A model generated the notes under the pieces. That model was not told the DNA's origin. It searched no databases and saw only the letters and a program-made list of their open reading frames with translations. The position numbers and the translations under genes are program-made. 64,000 nucleotides of DNA from the NCBI RefSeq assembly GCF_015594725.1, contig NZ_JADNRC010000013.1, positions 62,001-126,000 of the forward strand. The letters run 5' to 3'. Each line of letters begins with the position of its first letter. Within the stretch, counting starts at the first letter, position 1. Positions 52,468 to 61,359 of this stretch are shown one piece after another. This DNA is from Flavobacterium sp. ALJ2 (GTDB lineage Bacteria; Bacteroidota; Bacteroidia; Flavobacteriales; Flavobacteriaceae).

Positions 52468-54666
52468 ATGGCAAAGTATATATGTAACGGTGCCCAGTGT
52501 AAATGTACTCTGGGCACTAAAGATGGTGTGCTGGATGTAAAATCTCAATCCAAAATTTTTATTCAGGATAAATTAATGGCTACTGAAAACGAAAAAACAT
52601 TTTTACCAAATTTCATCAGTTGTAATAAAACAAACCCACCTACCCCATGCCAACCCATTATTAATGCCCCTTGGGAGAAAACAAAAAGCAATGTACTTCA
52701 ACGCGAATACAAAGGACTCTTAGAATCCTCTACTGCTACTTGTAGTTCTGGCGGAACAATTTCTATTTTAGATTCTAAACAAGCAGAAACAAAAAATGTT
52801 ATATTTGGAGATTACTCCTCAGAGCCAAAAGAAATCTCAAAGGTGTATGCCAAAGTCAGAACTTTAGCATCTTATAAAGGAGAATTTGGTTTTGATTGGA
52901 TAGATGTCGATCCGGAAACAATGGAAATTCAAAAAATACAAGATGTACCCTTTAAAGATGTTGAATACTTTTATAAAAAAGGAAATTCAACCGATGATTT
53001 AGGGAATATCATAGCCAAAAGTGCAGATGAGCCAGGCGCAATACAAGTGATTCAGCAAAATTATGGACTAATTAATTTTTGCGATCATGTCGATATTCCT
53101 TTTGTTTTATTAAAACAAAAACAAAAAATCACATTGAGTGTTGAAGTTTTTTTTGAAGGAGACAGTCAGGATGATTATATATCTATTACAGGAGATGAAT
53201 TTTATGATTTTAAAATTACAGGAGAAGAAGAAAGAAAAGATGAAAATGACAAAACAACAAAGAAAAAAATCATTGCTAATGAGAAACTCCAGCTGACAAT
53301 AAAGTGTTTAAAAGAATCGTTAAACAAAAATTACTATTTTTTACATACGGGAGCAAAAGGCCCGCGTGAGATAGGCGGTTTAAGCATGATGGAAAATAAA
53401 GTATTAAAACTTAAATTTAGAGTTATTGCTTTGGTTTCAAACGAAGGAAACCCAAATGAGAAAGCAAAAGCTTTATTTCGAAAATTTAAGGATACAAAAG
53501 TAAAAGAATATTTAAATAATAATTCGCTTAACCAAGCAGGTTACACAGTCGAGATTGAAAACTTTGAAGCCATGGATGCAGATGATGTAGATGATTATTT
53601 GTATGCTTTTGATAAGGAAGAGTGGACTAAAAGAAACTTATTTTCAAAAGATCCTAACAGAATCAGATACTATGAAGGATATAATAAAGACGGTATTTGG
53701 GACACATTGAGTGAAGTGCAAGAAGGACAATTAGGAGATTTACTAGAAGAAGATGGAATTGATAACGAGGGAAATATAAAATATAAAATAAAACAACAAA
53801 ACGATATTGATTATATAACTATTGATGCATACAAAAATAAATTAAGTACCAAATCTAAAAAATATGACTCAGGTGGGATTATAATTTTATGCGATCTTGA
53901 ATGTACTGATAGTACTATAGCGGCATATAGCAGAATTGATCCTATAGATCATTATGCTTTATTTGTTTACTCATCAGGAATAAATACTAAAGTTAACTAT
54001 TCGCACGAAATTGGGCACATGCTGGGATTAAAACATATATTTTTTGAAAATAACGACATTGAAAAATTTAAAATTTATAAATCGTACGTAATTAAATTGA
54101 TAGAGGATAGAATAACAATACAAAGTGAAAGCTTTAATTATTATTCAATTAACAGTGTAATGACCCAGAAAAATATTATTATTAAAGCCCTAAATAATTA
54201 CAATCAAAGTATTAGAAAAGATATCAACAGAAGAGAATCCAAATACAAACAAGATGAAAAATTAAATGGTAAGTTTTCAATAAATACCATAGAAATTATT
54301 AACGGGCAAGCTAAAACAATTACTAAAATTATAAGCAAGCAGGAGTTTTTAAATATTTCTAGAGTAACAATTGATAAATTAGAAAAACAGGAAAAAGACA
54401 ACATTAATGCAATTGAAGAATTTCAACAAAAGGAAGATATTTATACTCTATTTAAAAAAGAAGAAAAATTCTCTTTATTTAAAGAGGATTACATATCCAT
54501 CTTAAATGATTTTGAAAATTATTATAAAGAACTCATTTCATCCAATTATATCGGATATCAAGCAAAAACGACTCAAAATATAATGGATTACGGTTCTGAT
54601 AATAAACGTATTAGATTTCTAAAACATCAAATTAAAATAATGAGAAAAGATTATGAAAATTATTAA
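52468..54666 (+). CDS. PAAR-like (DUF4280) tip fused to a metzincin protease effector
   Basis: A 732-residue protein. Residues 1-105 form a DUF4280/PAAR-like tip with paired cysteines (CNGAQCKCTLG, ISCNKT, PTPCQP). Residues about 106-337 are a beta-rich connector. From about 338 a protease module begins, with the metzincin zinc motif HEIGHMLGLKH at 513-523 and a Met-turn NIMDYG with Met706. The ~180 residues between zinc motif and Met-turn are lysine-rich and helical, unusually long for metzincins. Placed 2 bp after the spike, it would cap it and be carried into a target cell. The lipoprotein after it overlaps by 14 nt, the arrangement expected for toxin and immunity. No signal peptide is present. 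Confidence 0.82.
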   Translation: MAKYICNGAQCKCTLGTKDGVLDVKSQSKIFIQDKLMATENEKTFLPNFISCNKTNPPTPCQPIINAPWEKTKSNVLQREYKGLLESSTATCSSGGTISILDSKQAETKNVIFGDYSSEPKEISKVYAKVRTLASYKGEFGFDWIDVDPETMEIQKIQDVPFKDVEYFYKKGNSTDDLGNIIAKSADEPGAIQVIQQNYGLINFCDHVDIPFVLLKQKQKITLSVEVFFEGDSQDDYISITGDEFYDFKITGEEERKDENDKTTKKKIIANEKLQLTIKCLKESLNKNYYFLHTGAKGPREIGGLSMMENKVLKLKFRVIALVSNEGNPNEKAKALFRKFKDTKVKEYLNNNSLNQAGYTVEIENFEAMDADDVDDYLYAFDKEEWTKRNLFSKDPNRIRYYEGYNKDGIWDTLSEVQEGQLGDLLEEDGIDNEGNIKYKIKQQNDIDYITIDAYKNKLSTKSKKYDSGGIIILCDLECTDSTIAAYSRIDPIDHYALFVYSSGINTKVNYSHEIGHMLGLKHIFFENNDIEKFKIYKSYVIKLIEDRITIQSESFNYYSINSVMTQKNIIIKALNNYNQSIRKDINRRESKYKQDEKLNGKFSINTIEIINGQAKTITKIISKQEFLNISRVTIDKLEKQEKDNINAIEEFQQKEDIYTLFKKEEKFSLFKEDYISILNDFENYYKELISSNYIGYQAKTTQNIMDYGSDNKRIRFLKHQIKIMRKDYENY

Positions 54667-55255
54667 ATATATAGTTCTGTTTGTTTGTGTTATATCTTTT
54701 AGTTGTAAAACAAAGTCAATTACATTAACACTTCCAGCAACTGGATGTTATATTGATAAAGCTTTGATATATTTAAACAATAACTATTTTAAAAATCCAT
54801 CAACAGATCTAAGTGGTATAATTCAAACATTAGTGCTAAAAGAGGAACATATGAGTGATGGCTCACCCGAAAATTTTAACATTTATTTTGGTTACAGAAA
54901 AGGGTATGTTCAAAACGGAAAACAAGTCGGCTTATGGCAATCATTTAGATATGAACAAAATGATACTTTAGGACAATTAAAACAAAATATTTTTCGTGAA
55001 GAATATTTTAAAAATGGCTTGAGAGATAGTATCTACAAAATTTATAACAAAGAAGGTAGAATAATTTATTCTACTTATTTTAAAAATGGAAATGGTATTG
55101 AAAAAGATTTTCATGAAAATGGGAAACTCTATTATGAAATAGAGATAAAAGACGGTTATTTTACTGATACTTTGCGAATCTATAATGACAAAGGAAATTT
55201 GATAGAAAAATTATTATATAAAAAAGATTCTCTAATATATCAAAAAAAAATCTAG
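54653..55255 (+). CDS. MORN-type (YwqK-like) immunity lipoprotein 1
   Basis: A 200-residue lipoprotein with leader MKIIKYIVLFVCVISFSCKT (lipobox SFSC). The C-terminal half has MORN_2/YwqK-type repeats: EEYFKNGLRDSIYKIYNKEGRIIYSTYFKNGNG, then FHENGKLYYEIEIKDGYF. Proteins of this type are annotated as antitoxins of YwqK type. Its start overlaps the end of the protease effector by 14 nt, so they are translationally coupled. It would protect the periplasm of the producer from the metzincin; direct binding is inferred. Confidence 0.78.
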   Translation: MKIIKYIVLFVCVISFSCKTKSITLTLPATGCYIDKALIYLNNNYFKNPSTDLSGIIQTLVLKEEHMSDGSPENFNIYFGYRKGYVQNGKQVGLWQSFRYEQNDTLGQLKQNIFREEYFKNGLRDSIYKIYNKEGRIIYSTYFKNGNGIEKDFHENGKLYYEIEIKDGYFTDTLRIYNDKGNLIEKLLYKKDSLIYQKKI

Positions 55256-55288
55256 TTTAATTGATATTATTTTGTTGATACACTAAAA

Positions 55289-56479
55289 TTGCATACCGAA
55301 AAATTACAACCAAAGCCGAGGCACTTTGCAAAGTTTAGGCACAATGATATTAAAAAATACCTCAACGAAAACTCGTTAAATCAGGCAGGATACGAGATTG
55401 AAATAGAAAATCACGAAATGTTTGATGATTTAAATCCTGCTAATCTTGACGATTACTTATATGCTTTTGATAAAGAGGATTGGAAAAAGAAAACGTTCTT
55501 TTCAAAAGATTCTAATAGAATAAGATACTACGAAGGGTATAATGAAGATGGTGTTTGGGACACATTGAGTGAAGTTCAAAAAGGACAATTAGGAGATTTA
55601 CTAGAAGAAGATGGAATTGATAACGAGGGAAACATAAAATATAAAATAAAACAACAAAACGATATTGACTATATAACTATTAATGCCTATAAAAATAAAC
55701 TAATTACTAAATTAAAAAAATATGATTCGGGCGGGATCATAATTTTATCCGATCTTGAGTGCACTGACAGTGCTATAGCAGCATACAGCAGGCTTTCGCC
55801 TGTAGATCATTATGCTCTGATAGTCTTTGCTGATGCTATTGAATCTAAATCTACTTATGCCCACGAGATTGGACATATGCTGGGATTATCTCATTTATTT
55901 TATCATCAAGATGAAAAAGATAACTACAAAAATACTCGAGAAATTATTTTTGGAAATGGAGAGCCTGAAAAAAATCCAGATGGAACAAATAATCCTAAAT
56001 ACAAACAAGGTTTAAAAGATCAAATTGAAAAAGCGAAAAGTGAAAAATTTGGGTATTATGATATGACCGTTTTTTATTCGTTTAAAAATAGTTTGATAAA
56101 ATATATAAACAATTTTATATCATCTTATAAACAAAAATTACGAGTACTAAATTATACTGAAACTGTAAAAATAAACATTGAAAAAAATATAAAAGAAAGT
56201 GAGGATGCATTAATTGCTCTTAAAAGTATTGAAGATTACAGTTATATACTATATAATTTAAAATGTAATTTTCTTAAAAATGATTATATTACGAATTTGA
56301 CTCAAAATAAAGATTATTGCTTAAAAATACTAAATCAAACAGAAAATAGTATTTTATTTTACAAACAAAAATCAACAAATAACATTATGGATTACTCTAA
56401 AATTAAACTTTTTTATAATCATAATCAAATTCAGATAATGAGAAATGATTTTAAAAATTACAGTCAGGAAAAAGTGTGA
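55289..56479 (+). CDS. Headless metzincin module, copy 2
   Basis: An intact frame of 396 codons that starts with TTG at 55289; no ATG or PAAR-like head is present. Similarity to the full effector begins around residue 10-15 (FAKFRHNDIKKYLNENSLNQAGY) and continues to the end. The zinc motif HEIGHMLGLSH is at 192-202 and a Met-turn NIMDY has Met367. A block of about 124 bp (53701 and 55559 onward) is almost identical between copies. It follows the first immunity gene by 33 bp and is followed after 26 bp by its own MORN-type lipoprotein. All catalytic residues are preserved, so it looks like a stored alternative end rather than a decayed gene. Confidence 0.65.
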   Translation: MHTEKLQPKPRHFAKFRHNDIKKYLNENSLNQAGYEIEIENHEMFDDLNPANLDDYLYAFDKEDWKKKTFFSKDSNRIRYYEGYNEDGVWDTLSEVQKGQLGDLLEEDGIDNEGNIKYKIKQQNDIDYITINAYKNKLITKLKKYDSGGIIILSDLECTDSAIAAYSRLSPVDHYALIVFADAIESKSTYAHEIGHMLGLSHLFYHQDEKDNYKNTREIIFGNGEPEKNPDGTNNPKYKQGLKDQIEKAKSEKFGYYDMTVFYSFKNSLIKYINNFISSYKQKLRVLNYTETVKINIEKNIKESEDALIALKSIEDYSYILYNLKCNFLKNDYITNLTQNKDYCLKILNQTENSILFYKQKSTNNIMDYSKIKLFYNHNQIQIMRNDFKNYSQEKV

Positions 56480-56505
56480 AAAAATTGTATTTAAAAACCA
56501 AATAA

Positions 56506-57231
56506 ATGAAAACCAAATATTATTCTTTTCTTTTTTTTATAATTCTATCCTGCGGGATATTAAATAAACAGGAAGCAAAAACAGACTTTGAAGAAGTCGA
56601 CTGCCTGACAATTGATAACGGCGATGGCAATTACTTATTTAAGGACTTTCCGAATAGAGAGAAAGATTTTTCTGGATGCTATATAAGAACTGAATTTGTT
56701 GATGGGTGTGTTAGAAACGGCAGTATATCAAATGGTTATAAAGAAGGTAGGTTTGTAACTGAAGCCTGTTGCTGTGATAATTTAGGTAATCTCAAACGGC
56801 TTTCCAAAGAAGAATATTTCAAACATGGTCTACGAGACAGTGTTTTCAGACAATTTGATAAAGATGACAAAGTTATCTATGAAACCACTTTTAAAATGGG
56901 CACAGGATTATGGAAAGAATTTCATAGCAATGGAGAGACTTATTTTGAAGCCTATACCAAAGATGGATATTTTACTGATACGCTTCGTTTACATAACAAA
57001 GAAGGTAAAGTTTTTGAAAAACGCCTCTATCAAAAAGAGATATTAGCATATTTTATAGATAATGAATGGTGCCAAAGATATCGATATCATCCTAATGACA
57101 GTATCTACTTAGAAGTAGATAGTTACGATGCAAAAAATCTAAAACAAGGAGCTTTCAGAAATACTTTTCGTTATAAAACTAAAGAAGAATTTGATCAAAA
57201 TTACTTTGCAAAAAATAACTTAAAAAGATAA
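56506..57231 (+). CDS. MORN-type (YwqK-like) immunity lipoprotein 2
   Basis: A 241-residue lipoprotein, leader MKTKYYSFLFFIILSCGILN (lipobox ILSC). MORN_2-type repeats lie in the middle and C-terminal half: EEYFKHGLRDSVFRQFDKDDKVIYETTFKMGTG, FHSNGETYFEAYTKDGYF, then LHNKEGKVFEKRLYQK. It carries a C-terminal extension of about 60 residues not present in copy 1. It stands 26 bp after headless module 2 and probably matches that variant. Repeats are shared with copies 1 and 3, while N-termini diverge. Confidence 0.78.
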   Translation: MKTKYYSFLFFIILSCGILNKQEAKTDFEEVDCLTIDNGDGNYLFKDFPNREKDFSGCYIRTEFVDGCVRNGSISNGYKEGRFVTEACCCDNLGNLKRLSKEEYFKHGLRDSVFRQFDKDDKVIYETTFKMGTGLWKEFHSNGETYFEAYTKDGYFTDTLRLHNKEGKVFEKRLYQKEILAYFIDNEWCQRYRYHPNDSIYLEVDSYDAKNLKQGAFRNTFRYKTKEEFDQNYFAKNNLKR

Positions 57232-57245
57232 AACCTGAAAAATTC

Positions 57246-57892
57246 TTTAAATCAAGCGATACGAGATTGAAATAGAAAATCAGAAAATGTTTGATGATTT
57301 AAATACTACTAATCTTGACGATTACTTGTATGCGTTTGACAAGGAGGATTGGAAAAGTGAAAATTATCTTGGCACTAAAGAAAAAGAAAGTGGCACTGTT
57401 GAAACTTTATTTGAAACTTTGGAAAGAGATTCTGGTAAAAAAGACGAAAATAATAACCCAATAATAGAAACCATTTCTCTAGATTTTGTAACTCTTAAAG
57501 AATATAATAAGAAAATTAAATCCTACACAGGAGGATTAATAATTTTGGCAGATTATGAATGTAAAAATAATACTGGCGCTTTTAGTAGAACTTTTCCACT
57601 AAATCATTATATGCTAATGATATATTCTACCAATACAACCAGCAAAGAAACCTATTCGCATGAAATTGGCCATATGTTGGGCTTGCCTCATTTATTTTAT
57701 GATTCAAAGGAGAAAGAAGCATACAGGATTGCAAGAGAAAATATTTTAGGGAATGAACTGCCAGAGAAAAATCCTGATGGAACAAAAAATAAAGAGTGTA
57801 TTCTTCCTATAGAAATACAAATACAAAGATTGATAAGTGAAATAAATTTAACATATACTCTTACTAGTGCTACTGCAAAAAAAGTACCTTAA
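57246..57892 (+). pseudogene. Headless metzincin module, copy 3, 5' part (frameshifted)
   Basis: Similarity to the other copies starts at about 57246 (NSLNQA...YEIEIEN), but one base is missing at about 57260, putting the upstream remnant out of frame. The readable frame starts with the ATG at 57287 (MFDDLNTTNLDDYLYAFDKEDW). It contains the zinc motif HEIGHMLGLPH but ends at 57892 before any Met-turn. Its central part differs strongly from copies 1 and 2 (ETISLDFVTLKEYNKKIKSYTGG), so it represents a different variant. Together with 57952-58362 it is one broken gene. Confidence 0.7.
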
Positions 57893-57951
57893 TTGATAAA
57901 ATAAGGAATTCTAATATTTATTTTCAATCTAAAATAAGCCAATACACAAGA

Positions 57952-58362
57952 ATGAAAACTAATATTGAAACAAAATACAAAGGACAACCTGGATCAACTA
58001 TAGTAGCAGGAACTGGCCAAAATGCACAAACGAAAGACGTGTATTTATCTATATGCACAAAAGAAATTAATAAAAACACGTCTTATTTGGAAGAGAATAA
58101 AAACACTTTACAAATGCTAAATTCTATTATTACAAATAAAATACAATTACATAAATATAAAATAAACTTAAAAGCTTACGATTATTCATTAATTCTAAAT
58201 GAAACTACAAAATATTATTATTCTGTTATTAACCAAATGCATTTAAATTATTTATTGTTTAAACAGGGGACTACTAAAAACATTATGGATTATTATAATT
58301 CTAAATTAGCTTATTTTAAAAATCAAATAACAATAATGAGAAACGATTATGAAAACTATTAA
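57952..58362 (+). pseudogene. Headless metzincin module, copy 3, 3' part
   Basis: A 136-codon frame, shifted relative to the preceding part, with lysine-rich helical sequence and the Met-turn TTKNIMDYYN followed by FKNQITIMRNDYENY. This matches the ends of copies 1 and 2. It is the missing end of the broken copy 3. Its last 14 nt overlap the start of the next lipoprotein, exactly as in the full effector, so the coupling signal has been kept. Confidence 0.7.
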
Positions 58363-58963
58363 ATTATTGGGGTTCCTTTTGGCTATGTACATATTCTTTA
58401 TTGGTTGTAAGTCTTATACACAAAAAATATTAGACCCTATAAAAGGTACTACACAAGTATTAGTGTATAACTTCTCTAAATATGACTCAGATTTTCCGCC
58501 CATTGTTGAAGTAGACAATAAAGGTTTTGGAACCAGTCCTGTAAAAGAATGGTTTAAAGAAGGTGGTATAAGATATGGGAAAACCGGGATAGTTGATTCT
58601 AAAGAAGGTAAATGGCTTAGTGGTGATGTAGATTTTGATGAATATGGAAATCTATATATCAAAGGAGTGATATGGGGGGAAGAATATTTTAAAAATGGCT
58701 TACGAGACAGTATTTATAGACGTTTTGACAGTAATGGAAAAATTATTTATGAGACTACATTTAAAAAAGGAACAGGTCTTTGGAAAGAATTTCATAATAA
58801 TGGGCAATTATATTTTGAAATGTACACTAAAAATGGGTATTTTACAGATACGCTAAGGTTACATGATGATAAAGGAAAAATTATAGGGAAAAGACTTTAT
58901 GTAAAAAATTCATTGGTTTATAGCCAAGGTTTACCACGTTTCCCATATCACCCTGATAGATAG
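58349..58963 (+). CDS. MORN-type (YwqK-like) immunity lipoprotein 3
   Basis: A 204-residue lipoprotein, leader MKTIKLLGFLLAMYIFFIGC (lipobox FIGC). Repeats: EEYFKNGLRDSIYRRFDSNGKIIYETTFKKGTG, FHNNGQLYFEMYTKNGYF and LHDDKGKIIGKRLYVK, very close to copies 1 and 2. Its start overlaps the end of the broken metzincin copy 3 by 14 nt. It appears intact even though its partner module is frameshifted, consistent with retention of immunity against relatives carrying that variant. Confidence 0.78.
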   Translation: MKTIKLLGFLLAMYIFFIGCKSYTQKILDPIKGTTQVLVYNFSKYDSDFPPIVEVDNKGFGTSPVKEWFKEGGIRYGKTGIVDSKEGKWLSGDVDFDEYGNLYIKGVIWGEEYFKNGLRDSIYRRFDSNGKIIYETTFKKGTGLWKEFHNNGQLYFEMYTKNGYFTDTLRLHDDKGKIIGKRLYVKNSLVYSQGLPRFPYHPDR

Positions 58964-59018
58964 TGTTCCTAGTGATTAATATATTCTATCACACTTCTTA
59001 ATAGCGAAAAATATAAAA

Positions 59019-59340
59019 ATGAAAACATTTTTTTACCCAATTATTATATCGCTTGTTTTTTATTCTTGTAACACATATGTTACAATGCCACCTACAAGCG
59101 AAGGCTTAAACAATTCACTTGATAATTATATATTTGAGGATTTCCCTAGCGAATATAGTGGAGTAGATTTTTATCATGAAACTTTTTTTGAAGGAGGATA
59201 TCGAATAGGAAAAATTGGCGTAGATGTCATTATGTGTCTTAGTTTATTGACGACAATTATTGTAAACGCAAAGCCTTTGGAGATCAAAAACAATATGAAG
59301 GATTTGATCCAAATGAAAATATTAGTAAACAAATAATAAC
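59019..59340 (+). pseudogene. Truncated immunity lipoprotein 4
   Basis: A 105-codon frame opens with a normal lipoprotein leader (MKTFFYPIIISLVFYSCNTY) and the family pattern FFEGGYRIGKIG. It then runs into sequence unlike the family. In another frame the downstream bases read YCKRKAFGDQKQYEGFDPNE, which looks coding. I read this as a fourth MORN-type lipoprotein gene broken by deletion and frameshift. No protease module precedes it. Confidence 0.6.
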
Positions 59341-59343
59341 ATT

Positions 59344-60141
59344 ATGAAAAATAATTTTTTTTTGATTTTTTTAACTTTAACTCTGTTTTCTTGTACTAAA
59401 AATAAAAAGGATTTAGAAATCGAATTGTTAACCAATAAAGTAATTTGTGTAGACAATCTAGAAAGGTTTGATTTTATTGAAACTCGCTATGAGCCAAATA
59501 AAGATTATGACAGTTTATCAAAAAACATACTCCAGTATCGAATAACCAACAATTCTGATAAAAAATATTTCATAATGTTTAATGAGAATTCAATTGGTAC
59601 ATTAGAACGAGATCTTTATCGTGAAGGTATAGGGAAAAAGAACTTTTCTCCATTAAATTCATTAGACTTTAGTTTGTACAAAAATGATTCGGTACTAGAT
59701 GGCAGTTCTACAAGAGCAGAAATGCTTTCCTGTACTTCTTCAATCTTCGAAACCAAGCAAACTGACTCTCTCATTGATAATTTTCTTAAAAAAAACAAGC
59801 TTAACAAGACCTACGCTTTAGAACAAATTGATTTTCCAGATGGATCATTACAAGGTTTTGTTCTTCATCCTGAAGAAACAAAATATTTTACGTCAATCCT
59901 TAATCTACCGTATAGAGACAATCAGAAGTGGATATCAAATATCGATAAACGAAAACCAAATCAAGGATCAATTTCTTTAAAGAATGATTCTACATTCACT
60001 AAATCAATACTAACAGAAAACCAAAAAAAAGAAATCAAAGAAAATGGCTATGTTTTATTCGATGGTAAAATATATTCAAATAGAGTTCCCGTTAAACTAA
60101 TATCTTTAAAAGATAATACTAAAGAATCCAAAAGAGAATAG
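59344..60141 (+). CDS. Lipoprotein of unknown function at the end of the array
   Basis: A 265-residue predicted lipoprotein, leader MKNNFFLIFLTLTLFSCTKN (lipobox LFSC, Cys17). No MORN repeats and no domain I recognise; the mature part has mixed beta and charged segments. It is the last gene before a strong terminator and may be an immunity protein for a module now lost, or for an effector elsewhere. That is inference from location and lipidation. Confidence 0.65.
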   Translation: MKNNFFLIFLTLTLFSCTKNKKDLEIELLTNKVICVDNLERFDFIETRYEPNKDYDSLSKNILQYRITNNSDKKYFIMFNENSIGTLERDLYREGIGKKNFSPLNSLDFSLYKNDSVLDGSSTRAEMLSCTSSIFETKQTDSLIDNFLKKNKLNKTYALEQIDFPDGSLQGFVLHPEETKYFTSILNLPYRDNQKWISNIDKRKPNQGSISLKNDSTFTKSILTENQKKEIKENGYVLFDGKIYSNRVPVKLISLKDNTKESKRE

Positions 60142-60194
60142 AAAATATCAAATCGGAAAAACACTTTTTATTTCAAAAAAACATAATAGATATA

Positions 60195-60236
60195 AAAAAG
60201 AGAAAGTCTTCCTATTGAAAACTTTCTCTTTTTATT
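60195..60236. terminator. Bidirectional terminator between array and repressor
   Basis: Thirteen-base stem AAAAAGAGAAAGT (60195-60207) and ACTTTCTCTTTTT (60221-60233) with a 13-nt loop. It works for the plus-strand array and can also end the convergent repressor transcript. Confidence 0.8.
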
Positions 60237-60275
60237 ACATAAACTAAATTGTTTTTTGAAATCTATTTTGATACC

Positions 60276-61076
60276 TTAATTAAACTTCTTTTTCAAAGTC
60301 TCTTCCATCTCAAAAAATTTACTTTCGAGATCATGAATTTTTTCATAAATATTGATTGGATCTGGCATTTGTTTAGAGGCATACATACTGGCGTACCAAA
60401 CTTCCAGAATATCCTCAGCATAAATAGAATACATAGGGTAATTTCCGTCTCTATTATCCGATTTAAGGATTAATTTTCCACTTTCCCGGATTCGGTTTAA
60501 AACCCTTTTAACCACTACTCCATCATTCTTACTGATAATAACATAAATTCTACCATCTAATATATCATCAAAATTATCAACATATTTTCCAAAAAGGTAA
60601 TCGCCATCATGAATCGTTGTAGACATCGAGTTCCCTTTTATCTCAAAACATCTATAAGTTCCGTTCTTTAACATTGGCATACTAAATGACGGAAGACTTT
60701 CCATATATTCCGGATCAGAATAGCCGTCTAAATAACCTGCTCTTGCTTTTACCCCAACAAAATTAATGTTCTCCTCTCCCTCTTCATTTACCGTTATAAT
60801 CTTTGGTAAATTTAAACCAACTTCACTATTTGTTTTGTTAGCAAAAATTTCATCACTATTTGCAAAAAAATAATCTGGATTTACATTACAATGTGTAATT
60901 ATACTTTGAAGCAAATCAAAACCGGGTTTTGTTCTTTTTCTATCTCCATCGGGTTGTAATCTACCAATAGTGATACTATCTATTGTAGTACTCGTTACAC
61001 CTATTAACTTCGCAAATGAGTTATTGTTTAACTTCATCTCCTCTATAATACGTTTTATCTTAGTATGTATTTCCAT
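60276..61076 (-). CDS. HTH/S24 phage-type repressor
   Basis: A 266-residue repressor. An N-terminal XRE-like helix-turn-helix (about 4-65: NNSFAKLIGVTSTTIDSI) is followed by a LexA/CI-type S24 peptidase domain. The cleavage site Ala113-Gly114 lies in ARAGYLDG, nucleophile Ser150 in GNSMS and the general base Lys190 in VVVKRVL. All elements for RecA-stimulated self-cleavage are present. A coiled-coil tail of about 25 residues ends the protein. It is divergent from the tail block at 61360, with palindromic candidate operators between them. It probably keeps that block off until DNA damage. The unusual C-terminal tail could serve oligomerisation. Confidence 0.88.
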   Translation of the reverse strand: MEIHTKIKRIIEEMKLNNNSFAKLIGVTSTTIDSITIGRLQPDGDRKRTKPGFDLLQSIITHCNVNPDYFFANSDEIFANKTNSEVGLNLPKIITVNEEGEENINFVGVKARAGYLDGYSDPEYMESLPSFSMPMLKNGTYRCFEIKGNSMSTTIHDGDYLFGKYVDNFDDILDGRIYVIISKNDGVVVKRVLNRIRESGKLILKSDNRDGNYPMYSIYAEDILEVWYASMYASKQMPDPINIYEKIHDLESKFFEMEETLKKKFN

Positions 61077-61104
61077 GTTCTATTACATTTGTTTTTATTG
61101 TGTA

Positions 61105-61143
61105 ATATGTTTTAACAAATACCACATATTCCACTATATGTGG
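61105..61143. promoter_or_regulatory. Candidate repressor operators near the repressor gene
   Basis: A perfect 8-bp inverted repeat CCACATAT (61122-61129) and ATATGTGG (61136-61143) with a 6-bp spacer lies 46 bp upstream of the repressor start. An overlapping looser pair, AATATG and CATATT, spans 61104-61131. The CATAT half-site recurs in the operator at 61305-61329. Confidence 0.6.
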
Positions 61144-61278
61144 CAAAACTAAAAAATTTATAATAAATAATAGCATTCTTTTCATTTTTTTTTTCGTAAC
61201 GACTATATTCAAAGACATTTACAGCCTTTTTCTTACTGTATTACTCAAATAGCTACTATAAAAAACTAAATCATATTA

Positions 61279-61341
61279 CTGAAACAACTGCATTTTTTAT
61301 AGTAATATGTTGCACTAATCAAAACATATGTTGTATCTTTG
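61279..61341 (+). promoter_or_regulatory. Tail-regulon promoter 5 with overlapping operator
   Basis: CTGAAACAAC at 61279 and the perfect -7 box TATCTTTG at 61334-61341, 55 bp apart; a TTG at 61310-61312 stands 21 nt before the box. The inverted repeat ATATGTT (61305-61311) and AACATAT (61323-61329) overlaps the -33 region, where a repressor would block polymerase. The ATG at 61360 is 18 nt after the box. Confidence 0.75.
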
Positions 61342-61359
61342 TCAAAAACAATCCACCAT

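Noticed and set aside
44403..59340. Type VI secretion or extracellular contractile injection (Afp/PVC-type) locus
   Set aside because: No AAA+ ATPase of ClpV or Afp15 type, no TssB/TssC pair and no membrane-complex genes; the sheath is of the DUF2586 phage type.
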